From: Acidobacteriota bacterium
Lineage (GTDB): Bacteria; Acidobacteriota; Terriglobia; Terriglobales; Acidobacteriaceae
Assembly: GCA_003224855.1 (NCBI GenBank)
Contig: QHZY01000019.1
Coordinates: 1 to 56,939, forward strand
Reading direction: 5' to 3'
DNA: 56,939 nt
Shown here: positions 17,401 to 27,377 of the stretch, one piece after another
Position numbering within the stretch: the stretch's first letter is position 1
How the letters are laid out: every line of letters begins with the position of its first letter
Translations under genes and position numbers: made by a program
Notes under the pieces: model-generated
What the model saw: only the letters and a program-made list of their open reading frames with translations
Databases searched by the model: none
Told to the model about the DNA's origin: nothing

Positions 17401-17979
17401 TTAGCGCAGATTGGCAAATCCACACTGCTTGCACAATCTCTCCCAGCTCCACATGGCGGATATGGTTTTCATCGGCAGCGGGAAGCCCAACTGATGCGCC
17501 AGCATGCATATCTGCCCGCGATGATGCGCATCGTGCGTGATCATGTAGGCGAACATGGCAGCCCCGGCGGGCCACGGTCTGGCCCAACCATCGCGGTGAA
17601 ATCGCTTCCCGCGGCCATTGGCAAAGGCCTGTGCGAGCATCTCGGAGCAACGCTCTGCACTTTCCTCGAGTGCCGAACGCACCTGCCCTTGTGTACAGCG
17701 CAAGTGATCCAGCTGTGCAGGAAGCTTGAGCTGCGGAGCGGAGAGCCTCACCCATTTGCGTCGAATGTTGTGCATATGAGCAAATATTGCGGCGATTGTG
17801 CGTGAGTTGTGGCCCGGCGTCTTCGCTCGCCAGGCATGTGGGTCGAGCTCTTCCAGGATGAGCTGATTCATCCGGTCGTTGACGAGGTAAGCCTCCGGCA
17901 GACCTTGCGTAAGATCAGGCCCAGGCAGAACAGCAACATCACGCTTAATTACTCTTGAGGCTTTCTTTTTTGGCTGCAT
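17401..17979 (-). CDS. DinB-family metal-binding four-helix protein
   Basis: 192 residues. The DinB/YfiT-type His triad is visible: IFAHMHNIRRKW in the second helix and ITHDAHHRGQICMLAHQLG in the fourth. The N-terminus has LVNDRMNQLILEEL. These proteins bind a divalent metal, and some act as thiol-dependent S-transferases (bacillithiol or mycothiol). The thiol partner and substrate here are unknown. The gene stops 24 bases from tRNA-Val, convergent with it. Confidence 0.8.
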   Translation of the reverse strand: MQPKKKASRVIKRDVAVLPGPDLTQGLPEAYLVNDRMNQLILEELDPHAWRAKTPGHNSRTIAAIFAHMHNIRRKWVRLSAPQLKLPAQLDHLRCTQGQVRSALEESAERCSEMLAQAFANGRGKRFHRDGWARPWPAGAAMFAYMITHDAHHRGQICMLAHQLGFPLPMKTISAMWSWERLCKQCGFANLR

Positions 17980-18039
17980 TGGGCGGACAAAATTCTACCA
18001 GCGTGGGCCTTATGAGTTTCCTGAAGCGACTTCCTGAAA

Positions 18040-18498
18040 TCAATCCGGTTTCGCGGTACGGCAGCGTGAGCAGTAGCCGCCGACTTCCAGTCGCGTCACC
18101 ACTATGTGAAACTGGCAGTCGCGCTGGATCTGGCCTTTCAGGCGATCGAACAAGTCGCTTTCGAATTCCATGATCTTCCCGCATCTCAGGCACGCCATGT
18201 GGATGTGATCGCGTTGAGGTCGGCGTTCATAGAAATGTTTCTCTCCCTGCATATGCATAAGGTCGAGTTCGTCGATCAGGCCGTGGCGCTTAAGAAGAGC
18301 GAGCGTGCGATAAACCGTTACCCGATCGATCTGCGGATCGATCTTACGGGCGTGGCGCAGAATCTGGGCGGCATCGAGGTGCTGCTTGGCTGTCTCTACC
18401 ACGCTGAGTATGGTGCGGCGCTGGCGAGTCATGCGCAGCCCACGCGACATCAGTTCTGCCTGCAGGCGCCCGGGCACTTCGGTTTGCGGGAAAGGCAT
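18040..18498 (-). CDS. Fur-family metal-dependent repressor
   Basis: ATG at 18498 with GAGGA upstream gives 152 residues; a TTG 27 bases earlier lacks support. The winged helix covers residues about 15-85 (RGLRMTRQRRTIL, then DRVTVYRTLALLKRHGLI). The dimer/metal domain has HFYERRPQRDHIHMACLRCGK and GGYCSRC, giving two CxxC zinc pairs and His ligands. It could be Fur, Zur or PerR. The sequence alone does not separate them. No metal transporter is adjacent, so its regulon is elsewhere. Confidence 0.88.
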   Translation of the reverse strand: MPFPQTEVPGRLQAELMSRGLRMTRQRRTILSVVETAKQHLDAAQILRHARKIDPQIDRVTVYRTLALLKRHGLIDELDLMHMQGEKHFYERRPQRDHIHMACLRCGKIMEFESDLFDRLKGQIQRDCQFHIVVTRLEVGGYCSRCRTAKPD

Positions 18499-18581
18499 GG
18501 TTTTCCTCTTGCAACTGAGTGTCAACAGTGTAACAGATCGTCAAGTCCCCAAGAAACTCCGCAAAAAGCCGGAAGGGGTAG

Positions 18582-20648
18582 TTACGGCCGTACCAACATG
18601 GCGAGTCGCGGAAAACGAAACTGCCCGGCCGCATCATCAATCACATTGACTTGGCAGGTATAGAAACCCGGTTTCAACTGCGAGAGTGGGACATCGAGTT
18701 GAAACACGGAAGCGTGGCGGTCAGGAGCGTTCAGTTGATGGCTGATCACTAATGGTGTTTCATAGGCTTTCGACTTACCCCGGAAGAAAGCAACGTTTGT
18801 GATCAGGTGGATATCCTGCTGCGCTGCGCCGCTCGCCGTGATGCGTGCGGGATCATAGACCTCGTAATACAGATAAAGGTGCTGATTGGCTTTGAAGACG
18901 TGAGTGACACTGGGGATGATTTCCGACCCGTCGCGGCTCAGCGGATTGTCAGTCTTCTTCCTGCTGGGAGTTCTTAACTGGTTAGCGAGCACGACCGAAC
19001 TCATTTTCACAGGAACGCTCTTAAGGTCAGGGATGGTAAAGTCGGTTTCAAATGATCCGATGCGCCCGGTCTGGTTTTCACGAATTACAAATTTCAGATG
19101 ATACTTACCCGGCGTCAACTCGAAGCGGTTGTCATACTGAACGTTTTTGCTCTGCACCAGTTCAGAAGTGTTGATGGCCAGTTTCACTGTGTCACGCACT
19201 TCTCCCGCCGGACGTTTGTCAGGGTCTGTAACAACCCCTAACACGTCGATCGTGGCGCGATCCTGATCGCTATTGCGGGTGAAAGGAATTTGCGATCCTG
19301 GCACCACCAGCGAAACCGGCACATAGAATTTGTTGTTGCTGATGCGGAAATATGACACCCCCAGATATACCTGAAGATCTGTGCTGGGCAGGTCAGACTG
19401 CAACTCTTCTTCAAGCTGTCGCTCGCGATCTTCATGAGTCGAGTGCTGGAAGTCAGCAGGCGCATAGTAGCCGCGTCGGAAATCGAGCTTCACGCCCGGA
19501 CGGTTCACGCGTACCGTAATCTTGCGATAGCGGCCGTCACGCGCCGGATTGGTGCTGTGATAGCCCAAGAGGTAATAAACCGACGTGTCCTGCTGAACCC
19601 CGGCGAAGACTTTGCCAAAATCATTGGAATCGAGATAGGCTCTGCCGCCGGTGTCGCCCGCCAGGGTGACCAGCGTTTCCTGGGTTGAAGCATTCGTATC
19701 AAACGCACCGCTCACGGATTTTCCTGAGTAGGGCGAAGTTCCGCGCAGACTGGCGTTTTGTGCCTCTCCTCCCGGCACCACTGCCTGCAGGCCGCGTATA
19801 TCCATCGTATAAATCGCCAGGTTGGCACGAACGGCAGCATTGGTCGCCGCCCTCAGCTGGCTTTGATTCTCTATACCTGTGCGATCCATGCCGCCGGAAA
19901 AGTAGATCAACGATTTCTTTTCGTCGACGTGTGCCAACTTGTCCGCTACTGAGCGCAGAGCTTCCAGTCGCCGGTCGGTGTTGAAGATGTTGAACTCGGT
20001 TTCGTCCGCCGTAAATGACTGCCCGGTATCGGCCGTACCCTCGGTGCTTCCCGTGGAGCCGGTATTAAATCCCTCTGCCGAGCCGGCGCTGAAGCTCTGC
20101 AACATTTTTTTCAACTGCGCGCGATCAGAAGTGAAATCCTGGTTGATAGTCAACTGATTGCCCAGCGAGACAATCGACACCAGGTCGGCGGGCGTCATCT
20201 GCTTGTCGGTATAGCTGACCGCGGCGAAAACAGCCCGCTCAATTTCATCCGGCTGCATTGAACTGAGGTCAAAAAATAATACGATCAGGCGGCGATTCTT
20301 TAAGGCGCTTTCGCTCTCAGGATTATTGACTGGCTTCGGCTGCGTGGAATTGAGCAGCGGCAACTCGGAAGCGGCATTGGGCAGAACCATGTCAGTGTTC
20401 TCAAGATCGAATGAGAGCACTTGTTGTGCCTTGTTGTCTTCGAGCACGGTGAAATCTCCACGCCTTAAATCGCGAACCGGGTTTCCGTCCTTGTCGCGAA
20501 CCGTCACGTTCACCAGAACAATTTCCGCGCTGGTACGGAAGGTGTAATCCGTATCTTGGGGGAAGGCTGGGACAGAAGAAAGAAGACACACCAACGAGAA
20601 GACTATGGCCTGCTTCGTGATGCCCGTCCGTCCGTATTTTGCATCCAT
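18582..20648 (-). CDS. Secreted VWFA-domain protein of the acidobacterial type
   Basis: 688 residues from ATG 20648. The signal peptide ends near FPQDTDYTF. A conserved N-terminal region (EIVLVNVTVRDKDGNPVRDL, then FTVLEDNKAQQVLSF) matches the VWFA-related family described as characteristic of Acidobacteria. The VWA domain begins RRLIVLFFDLSSM, where DxSxM stands for the metal-ion site, and includes IYFSGGMDRTG. The C-terminal third is beta-rich. It is exported, and its function is unknown. It starts 2 bases after the TonB receptor stops, so the two are co-transcribed and perhaps act together at the outer membrane. Confidence 0.85.
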   Translation of the reverse strand: MDAKYGRTGITKQAIVFSLVCLLSSVPAFPQDTDYTFRTSAEIVLVNVTVRDKDGNPVRDLRRGDFTVLEDNKAQQVLSFDLENTDMVLPNAASELPLLNSTQPKPVNNPESESALKNRRLIVLFFDLSSMQPDEIERAVFAAVSYTDKQMTPADLVSIVSLGNQLTINQDFTSDRAQLKKMLQSFSAGSAEGFNTGSTGSTEGTADTGQSFTADETEFNIFNTDRRLEALRSVADKLAHVDEKKSLIYFSGGMDRTGIENQSQLRAATNAAVRANLAIYTMDIRGLQAVVPGGEAQNASLRGTSPYSGKSVSGAFDTNASTQETLVTLAGDTGGRAYLDSNDFGKVFAGVQQDTSVYYLLGYHSTNPARDGRYRKITVRVNRPGVKLDFRRGYYAPADFQHSTHEDRERQLEEELQSDLPSTDLQVYLGVSYFRISNNKFYVPVSLVVPGSQIPFTRNSDQDRATIDVLGVVTDPDKRPAGEVRDTVKLAINTSELVQSKNVQYDNRFELTPGKYHLKFVIRENQTGRIGSFETDFTIPDLKSVPVKMSSVVLANQLRTPSRKKTDNPLSRDGSEIIPSVTHVFKANQHLYLYYEVYDPARITASGAAQQDIHLITNVAFFRGKSKAYETPLVISHQLNAPDRHASVFQLDVPLSQLKPGFYTCQVNVIDDAAGQFRFPRLAMLVRP

Positions 20649-20649
20649 A

Positions 20650-23600
20650 CTAAAACCTGAACCTCGCGGAAAGGGTGACACTTCGCATTGCGCCCGCTGC
20701 AATCACGCGTCCATAAGTAGGAGAATTGACCACCGTATCGATAGTGGTGAACTGCGGCGTGTTGAAGATGTTCGAAAATTGAGCGCGAACCTCCAGCATG
20801 CGCGACTCCTTGAGCGGAATTATTTTCGTGAACGCCATGTCGAACACATGCGTTCCTGGACCAATAATGATGTTGCGGCGCGCGTTTCCGAATTGCCCGG
20901 AAGTGGGCGTGACAAAGGCCGCAGTGTTGAACCACCGATTCACTGACGGATCAGCAACCGCGATCGGCTCACCGCTCAGGTCCGCGCGCAGCGTGCCGTT
21001 CACGCCCTGATTCACATCCGCAACGCTGCCCACAATACGCGGCGTGAACGGAAATCCTGAAGCGACGGTCCAGGCGCCGCTCCAGTTCCAGTCGCCCAAA
21101 AAGGCGCGCCACACTGTGTTACCGGTCAGCCAGCGGCGATCGTGTCCGAAAGGCAGCTGCCAGAGGTAGTCGGCAGTGAACTGGTGGGTCTGGTTGAAAC
21201 TCGAGAGGCTTCGCTCGGCCGCGAGATCGAACGGATTTTGCGCAACCAGGGTTGAGCCAGTCGAGATGGTGCTGCTGCCCGTGGATCCGCCGCTTCCTCC
21301 GCCTCGGCCTCCGAAGGCGCCACCGCGGGTCACAACGATTCCGTTTCCAATGGAGGAAGCATTATCCAGAGACTTCGAATAAATGTAACGGCCCCCGACG
21401 GAAAATCCGTTCTGCAGCCGCTTTCTCACCCGCACCGAACCGGCATGCAATGTGGAACTGCCGGCCGAGTTCTGCCAATAAAACGGTCCCACACCGCACC
21501 ACACCAGAAAGGGATTGTTTGGACAAGCAGTATTTGCAAGCAGCGTGCGATTCGGAGCTTCCAGAATATCGAGCGCGGTGCCTTTTGTTCCGGTGTAGTC
21601 AAAGTTCACGACCAGCGTAGGCCGGATCTGCTGCTGCACGTCCAGGTTCCAGATCTGCACGTAGCCCAGCCGGAAATTCGGGTCAACCGCGTAAGTATTC
21701 GTGGTCGCCTGCCCGCAGGTGGAAGGGAACCCGGCCGCCAGAGTGAGTTGTCCGCATTGCACCAGCGTATTGGTCACGGCGGTCGCAAACGGCGGCTGAA
21801 ATGCCAGATTCTGAACAATGCTCTGATAATCGCTGATGTTGTAGTTGATTCCGTAGCCGGCTCGCACCACCGTGTTGTTCAGCGGCTTCCACGCGATCCC
21901 CACGCGAGGCGCGAAATTATTGCGATCGGGCTTGATCAGGCTGCCGGGAACGCCTTGCCCGGGCAACACAACAGATGGCGTTATCGCGGGATTGAATGAA
22001 GGCGAAACATTCAGATTCGCGATTCGGTTGTCCAGTTCTGTGAAAGGCGAAACGTATTCATAACGCAGCCCGAGGTTGAAGGTCAGATTGCCTCGCACTC
22101 GCCATTCATCCTGCGCGAACAGGTCCCATGAATTCCCGCGAAAGTGGTAATTGTTAGTACTGGTCTGATTGGGCCCGAACTGGACGGAGGTCTGCTGCGC
22201 AAGCCCGAGCAGAAAATCCGCCAGATCATACCCGCTGTAGGCTCCGGTGAACACGAACGTTCCGCGTGGATTGCCATCCGCCTCGCTGTTGATCTGAATG
22301 CGGCGGAAGTCACCGCCCCAGCGCACCGTGTGTTTGCCGTGGTTCCAGATCAGGCTGTCAGAAAACGTCCAGGTCTGGTTTCGCAGCAGTTGCGGATTGG
22401 TGTCAGTCAGGCTGCCGAAGTTGGTGAACGAAAGATTGGGCAGTCCCCAGTCAAATGGGTTATTCGAAATGCCGGTAATCCCCAGGTCTCCCGCAATGTT
22501 CTGTTGAAAGGCATAAAGGTTCTGTGTGCGGATACGCGTGCGATTGAAGTCAAAGCGGGCATTGTTGATCATTTTCCCAAAGGTGCGGGTATATCCGATC
22601 GGCACATCGAAACTGCGGGACGAGGTGGTGCCGCCGACGCTCGGAAACGGATTGGTGATATTCGCCGTGGCTGCCCGGTAATGAAATCCAAAGCTGAGAT
22701 TGTTTCGCGGGCCGCGTTGGCGTGGACCGGCGCTGCTTCCTCCCAGCGCTCGATTCACGCGGATGTTCAGGTCGTCATTGTCATTGAGTGTTGATGTCAC
22801 GAAATGAAAATTCTGAGTATCGGGAGCCGCCCCGCTAATATTTGGCGCCGGAATAAAGTTCAGCAGTCCGTTGGATATATTCGACGCGGCGCCCGGGATG
22901 GGGCACGATGGGCTTACGTTCTGCAGATTGTTGCCGGGTATCGGCTGCCCGGCGCAGGGACCTCCCGCAGGATAAACAAGCTGCACCGGCTGACGTGTAG
23001 GGTTTCCGCTCGCATCATGAGCTAGAACCGTGGAATTCGAGAAATCCCCCGCGCGCTCCCCCGCCGTGGGCACGACTGAAAAAGCATCATAAAGATTCTT
23101 CCCCCGCCCGCCGTTGTAGTTGAAAAAGAAGAAGGTCTTGCTGCCGCCGTTGTAGATCTTCGGAATGTTTAGCGGGCCGCCGAGATTCACGCCAAAACGC
23201 TGTTGCAGATAGCCGGGCTGCGTCCCCGGCAGTCCAGTCAGCGAGTAGGGCAAGGCATTCAGCGCGGCATCATTCGCCGAGTAGTAGACCGAACCATGCG
23301 GTTTGTTGAAGTCGAATCGTCCGCGTCCGAATGATCCTCGACCTCCACCTCTTGGAGCGCCAAAGGCTCCCGCTCCGCCCCCCGGCGGACCACCACCTGG
23401 CCCTCCAAAGCCTCCGCCTCCTTGGCCTCCTCCGCCAAACGGATCCTGATCTCGCTCTCGCATACGCGCCTGCATCTCGTCACTGCTCATGCCAAACATG
23501 CTCACACCGGAGGGTGTTCCCGAGAACGCCACCGATTCAGTGGCCGTGCTACTGCTCAGGCCGGGAACCGGCATTCCTGGCGGAGCAATCTGATCTGACC

Positions 23601-24183
23601 CACCATCTTCACCGGCTTCGGCCTGTAGAACAGCGAGGTTCTGAAATCCTCTCCCGTTGCGGGCATACTGCTGGCGGGCGCCTTCCTGATTGGCTTGGCC
23701 TGGCTGCTGCGCTCGCGAGGCGAGTGAAATATCCATTTCGGCCCTGGTCACTGGATCGCTAATCAGCACAAACTTCTGCCCCGCAGCAAACGCCGGCATT
23801 TCAATGGTTAGCAGATACTTCGCCTGAGAAGAAACTTGTAAGCTGAAAGTGCCATCGATGTCAGTCCAGGTCACAACCTTTTCCGAACTTGCCGGATTGG
23901 TCGCCGTCACCGTCGCCCCGGGAATGAGCGAATTGCCTGACTTCACTACTCCGGAAATGGTGTAGGCGGAAACCGTCTCGATCATGGGTGCGGGTGCTGC
24001 TGCTGCCTGGCTGGTCTGTGGGACCTCCTCGATGGCAGCAGGCGGCTGCGCTGGTGCGGGGGTCTCCTGCGCGGGGGCTCGCAAAAGCGAACACAGCAGC
24101 ATCGCAATAATGCCAGCCGCGCGAACATATCCTGATTGCAAACCCTTCGTAAGCAAGCTGCTCCCTATTTTTACATTCAACAC
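20650..24183 (-). CDS. Oar-like TonB-dependent outer-membrane receptor with N-terminal carboxypeptidase-regulatory domain
   Basis: 1177 residues. A signal peptide is followed by an Ala/Pro-rich stretch, then a carboxypeptidase-regulatory-like fold (ISGVVKSGNSLIPGATVTATN, DGTFSLQV; residues 70-155). A Gly-rich linker (about residues 245-295, many GGGG/GGP units) precedes a long beta-barrel with repeated aromatic strand ends. It finishes in LSARFRF with C-terminal Phe, as outer-membrane barrels do. TonB proteins of this type are abundant in Acidobacteria, and their ligands are mostly unknown; plant polymers are often proposed. The downstream partner is the VWFA gene; upstream, 70 bases away, lies the RND pump. 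Confidence 0.9.
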   Translation of the reverse strand: MLNVKIGSSLLTKGLQSGYVRAAGIIAMLLCSLLRAPAQETPAPAQPPAAIEEVPQTSQAAAAPAPMIETVSAYTISGVVKSGNSLIPGATVTATNPASSEKVVTWTDIDGTFSLQVSSQAKYLLTIEMPAFAAGQKFVLISDPVTRAEMDISLASRAQQPGQANQEGARQQYARNGRGFQNLAVLQAEAGEDGGSDQIAPPGMPVPGLSSSTATESVAFSGTPSGVSMFGMSSDEMQARMRERDQDPFGGGGQGGGGFGGPGGGPPGGGAGAFGAPRGGGRGSFGRGRFDFNKPHGSVYYSANDAALNALPYSLTGLPGTQPGYLQQRFGVNLGGPLNIPKIYNGGSKTFFFFNYNGGRGKNLYDAFSVVPTAGERAGDFSNSTVLAHDASGNPTRQPVQLVYPAGGPCAGQPIPGNNLQNVSPSCPIPGAASNISNGLLNFIPAPNISGAAPDTQNFHFVTSTLNDNDDLNIRVNRALGGSSAGPRQRGPRNNLSFGFHYRAATANITNPFPSVGGTTSSRSFDVPIGYTRTFGKMINNARFDFNRTRIRTQNLYAFQQNIAGDLGITGISNNPFDWGLPNLSFTNFGSLTDTNPQLLRNQTWTFSDSLIWNHGKHTVRWGGDFRRIQINSEADGNPRGTFVFTGAYSGYDLADFLLGLAQQTSVQFGPNQTSTNNYHFRGNSWDLFAQDEWRVRGNLTFNLGLRYEYVSPFTELDNRIANLNVSPSFNPAITPSVVLPGQGVPGSLIKPDRNNFAPRVGIAWKPLNNTVVRAGYGINYNISDYQSIVQNLAFQPPFATAVTNTLVQCGQLTLAAGFPSTCGQATTNTYAVDPNFRLGYVQIWNLDVQQQIRPTLVVNFDYTGTKGTALDILEAPNRTLLANTACPNNPFLVWCGVGPFYWQNSAGSSTLHAGSVRVRKRLQNGFSVGGRYIYSKSLDNASSIGNGIVVTRGGAFGGRGGGSGGSTGSSTISTGSTLVAQNPFDLAAERSLSSFNQTHQFTADYLWQLPFGHDRRWLTGNTVWRAFLGDWNWSGAWTVASGFPFTPRIVGSVADVNQGVNGTLRADLSGEPIAVADPSVNRWFNTAAFVTPTSGQFGNARRNIIIGPGTHVFDMAFTKIIPLKESRMLEVRAQFSNIFNTPQFTTIDTVVNSPTYGRVIAAGAMRSVTLSARFRF

Positions 24184-24253
24184 TGCCGCTGGAAGCGCAG
24201 GAGTAAAAAGATGGTCAACTAGCGTAAAGGTTTGTAAAACGTAACTGTGGTAA

Positions 24254-27200
24254 TTAATCGGCGGCTGCAGGCGGTGGAGTCAGTGGCGAGATCTCCGGGC
24301 CGTGAGTGCGCCCGCGCTTGTTGAGCACCCTGAGGCGCATGCGGTCGAGATACAAGTAGATCACCGGGGTGGTGTAGAGCGTCAACGCCTGGCTGACGAT
24401 CAAGCCGCCCACAATGGTGATTCCCAACGGACGGCGCAACTCCGATCCCGTGCCGGTGCCCAGTGCCAGCGGCAAGCCGCCAAGCAGCGCCGCCATGGTT
24501 GTCATCATGATTGGCCGGAAACGCAGCACGCACGCTTCGTAGATGGAATCAGCCGAGTTCTTTCCTTCCCGTCGCTCCGCGTCCAGGGCAAAGTCGATCA
24601 TCATGATGGCGTTCTTTTTCACGATGCCGATCAGCAGAATGATTCCAATCATTCCCATCACGTTCAGCGCATTGTGAGTGAACTGTAACGCCAGTATGGC
24701 CCCGACACCGGCCGAGGGGAGAGTGGAAAGAATCGTGATCGGGTGAATGTAGCTTTCGTAGAGAATTCCGAGAACTATGTAGACGGTGGCCAGCGCCGTC
24801 AGAATCAGTATTGGCTGGCTGGCCAAAGAGCTCTGAAATGCTGCAGCGGTTCCCTGAAAACTGGCATTGATGGTGCTCGGAAACCCGATCGAACGTTCAG
24901 CATTATCGATCAGCTGCGTGGCCTGTCCCAGCGATACACCCGGCGCAAGGTTGAACGAAATCGTTACCGACGGATACTGGCCCTGGTGGCTGACTGCCAG
25001 CGGCGTGTTCGATGGTCCGAAATGCGCAAATGCCGCCAGCGGCACAGGAGTGCCGCTGTTAGAACGCACATAAATGTTCTGCAAAGCCTCCGGACTTCTC
25101 TGGAACTCCGGCGCCACTTCCATGACTACGTGATACTGATTGAGCTGCCGATACATGATTGAAACCTGGCGCTGGCCGAATGCGTCATAGAGTGCCGCAT
25201 CAATCGCGCTCGCGCTCACTCCAAGCCGCGCCGCGGTATCACGATCAATGATTACCGAGGCCTCCAAGCCCTTGTCCTGCTGATCGGTGTTCACGTCGGT
25301 GAGCTGAGGGACAGTGCGCAGCTTCTGCAGCAGCAATGGCGCCCAGTGATTGAGGTCTTCGAGACTCTCGCCCTGCAGCGTGTATTGAAACTGCGCCTGG
25401 CTCTGTCGCCCCCCGATGGTCAGATCCTGAGCGGATTGCAGGAACAGAGTCGCGCCGGGAACCACCGCCAGCTTACGCCGCAGCCGGTTGATTACCTGGT
25501 CAGCGCTGATCTTGCGTTCTGAAAGTGGCTTCAGAGTAATGAACATTCGTCCGCTGTTTGCCGAGGTATTTCCTCCCGCAAACCCCACAATCGTATTCAC
25601 CGCCGAATCTTTCATCACGATATCCAGGAACGCAGACATCTTTTGCCTCATGGCATCAAACGAAATATCTTGCGAAGCCTGGACGGAGCCGGTGAGACGA
25701 CCGGTGTCCTGCTGGGGGAAGAATCCCTTCGGAACCACCGTATACAGATAAACGCTCAGCACTGCGGTAGCGATCGTCACCAGCAACGTGGCGAATTGAT
25801 GGCGTAGTACGAATTGCAGCGTGCGCCGGTAGAAGCCGAGTATCGATTCAAACACCCATTCGCTGGCGCGATACACAGCACCGTGCTTTTCCTCATGCAG
25901 TGGCCGAAGGAACTTCGCGCACATAGTCGGAGTAGTCGTAAGCGACACCAATAACGAAACTGCGATGGCCACGCTCAGAACGACCGCGAATTCCCGAAAC
26001 AATCGCCCTACAATACCGCCCATCATCAGAATTGGGATGAAAACCGCGATTAGCGAAGTGCTCATTGAGAGCACGGTGAAGCCGATTTCCCGAGCGCCGC
26101 GGAACGCAGCTTCGACCGGTGGTACGCCTTTTTCCAGGTAGCGGGTAATGTTCTCCAGAACCACGATCGCGTCATCGACCACGAAGCCGGTCGAGATGGC
26201 CAGCGCCATCAGCGACAAATTGTCCAGGCTGTAGTTCAGCAGATACATGACGCCGAAAGTTCCGATCAGCGATAGCGGGACCGCAACGCTGGGAATGATG
26301 GTGGCCCGGAAAGTACGCAGGAAGGCGAATACCACCAGGATCACCAGCGCAACCGAAATCAGCAGTGTGACTTCAATATCATGCACCGAGGCTCGCACGG
26401 TGATGGTGCGGTCCAGAACGACGTTTACATCGATCGCGGGCGAAATCGAGGCTTTGAGCTGGGGCAATTCAGCCATCACGTGATCGACGGTCGCAATAAT
26501 GTTCGCGCCTGGCTGGCGGAACACGATGATCAGGACCGCCGGCTTTCCGTTCGCCAGCCCGACATTGCGCCGGTCCTCGACCGAATCCTCAACGTCTCCA
26601 ACGTCGCCGAGCCGGACTGGAGCTCCGTTGTTGTAGGAAACGATGAGCTTGCGATATTGGTCTGCTTGATAAAGCTGATCGTTAGCTTCCAGCGTCCATT
26701 CATTGGCTGAGTCAGAAACCTCGCCTTTCGGGCGATTCGCGTTGGCAGAGCTGAGTGCGGTGCGCACTGTATCAAGCCCAACCCCGAGCTTGTTGAGGAG
26801 CGTAGGATTCAGTTCGGCGCGTACTGCCGGTTTTGCGCCGCCGCCCACGAATACCTGGCCAACACCTTCGACCTGTGCGAGTTTCTGCGCAAGGATTGAA
26901 TCAGCGGCGTCGTACATCCTGGGCAGCGTAATGGCGTCAGAGGTCAGCGCCAGAATCATGATTGGCGCGTCCGCCGGATTAGCCTTGCGATAAAAGGGAT
27001 TGCCCGGCAAATTTGCGGGCAGTTGACTGCGCGCCGCATTGATCGCCGCTTGAACGTCCCGTCCGGCAGCATCGATATTGCGGTTGAGATCGAACTGCAG
27101 CACGATGCTGGTCGACCCGAGCTGGCTGGTCGAGGTCATCTGGTTGATGCCTGCGATGCGTCCGAACTGACGCTCGAGTGGCGTCGCGACCGCGGAAGCC

Positions 27201-27376
27201 ATGGTCTCCGGACTGGCGCCCGGCAGTCCCGCCGACACTTGGATCACCGGAAATTCAACCTGGGGCAAAGGCGCAACCGGAAGGAAGTTGAATGCCAGCA
27301 CGCCTGCCATCAGTACCGCCGCCGCCAATAGCGAGGTACCAATCGGGCGTTTGATGAATGGAGCGGAAATATTCAT
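24254..27376 (-). CDS. RND efflux permease, second of a pair (MdtC-like)
   Basis: 1040 residues from ATG 27376; the frame extends 5' only inside the preceding permease. It has the HAE1-type layout: N-terminal helix FIKRPIGTSLLAAAVLMAG, porter domain, transmembrane block with [23 protein letters not shown] (proton-relay Asp pair), a second periplasmic domain and C-terminal helices with [20 protein letters not shown]. It exports drugs or similar small molecules in a trimer with the adaptor. It starts 1 base after the upstream permease stops. It is clearly paralogous to that permease, as in MdtBC heteromultimers. Confidence 0.92.
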   Translation of the reverse strand: MNISAPFIKRPIGTSLLAAAVLMAGVLAFNFLPVAPLPQVEFPVIQVSAGLPGASPETMASAVATPLERQFGRIAGINQMTSTSQLGSTSIVLQFDLNRNIDAAGRDVQAAINAARSQLPANLPGNPFYRKANPADAPIMILALTSDAITLPRMYDAADSILAQKLAQVEGVGQVFVGGGAKPAVRAELNPTLLNKLGVGLDTVRTALSSANANRPKGEVSDSANEWTLEANDQLYQADQYRKLIVSYNNGAPVRLGDVGDVEDSVEDRRNVGLANGKPAVLIIVFRQPGANIIATVDHVMAELPQLKASISPAIDVNVVLDRTITVRASVHDIEVTLLISVALVILVVFAFLRTFRATIIPSVAVPLSLIGTFGVMYLLNYSLDNLSLMALAISTGFVVDDAIVVLENITRYLEKGVPPVEAAFRGAREIGFTVLSMSTSLIAVFIPILMMGGIVGRLFREFAVVLSVAIAVSLLVSLTTTPTMCAKFLRPLHEEKHGAVYRASEWVFESILGFYRRTLQFVLRHQFATLLVTIATAVLSVYLYTVVPKGFFPQQDTGRLTGSVQASQDISFDAMRQKMSAFLDIVMKDSAVNTIVGFAGGNTSANSGRMFITLKPLSERKISADQVINRLRRKLAVVPGATLFLQSAQDLTIGGRQSQAQFQYTLQGESLEDLNHWAPLLLQKLRTVPQLTDVNTDQQDKGLEASVIIDRDTAARLGVSASAIDAALYDAFGQRQVSIMYRQLNQYHVVMEVAPEFQRSPEALQNIYVRSNSGTPVPLAAFAHFGPSNTPLAVSHQGQYPSVTISFNLAPGVSLGQATQLIDNAERSIGFPSTINASFQGTAAAFQSSLASQPILILTALATVYIVLGILYESYIHPITILSTLPSAGVGAILALQFTHNALNVMGMIGIILLIGIVKKNAIMMIDFALDAERREGKNSADSIYEACVLRFRPIMMTTMAALLGGLPLALGTGTGSELRRPLGITIVGGLIVSQALTLYTTPVIYLYLDRMRLRVLNKRGRTHGPEISPLTPPPAAAD

Positions 27377-27377
27377 G

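Noticed and set aside
22144-22794. 216-codon plus-strand frame inside the TonB receptor
   Set aside because: It is the antisense of a well-supported beta-barrel gene, with no start signal or domain.
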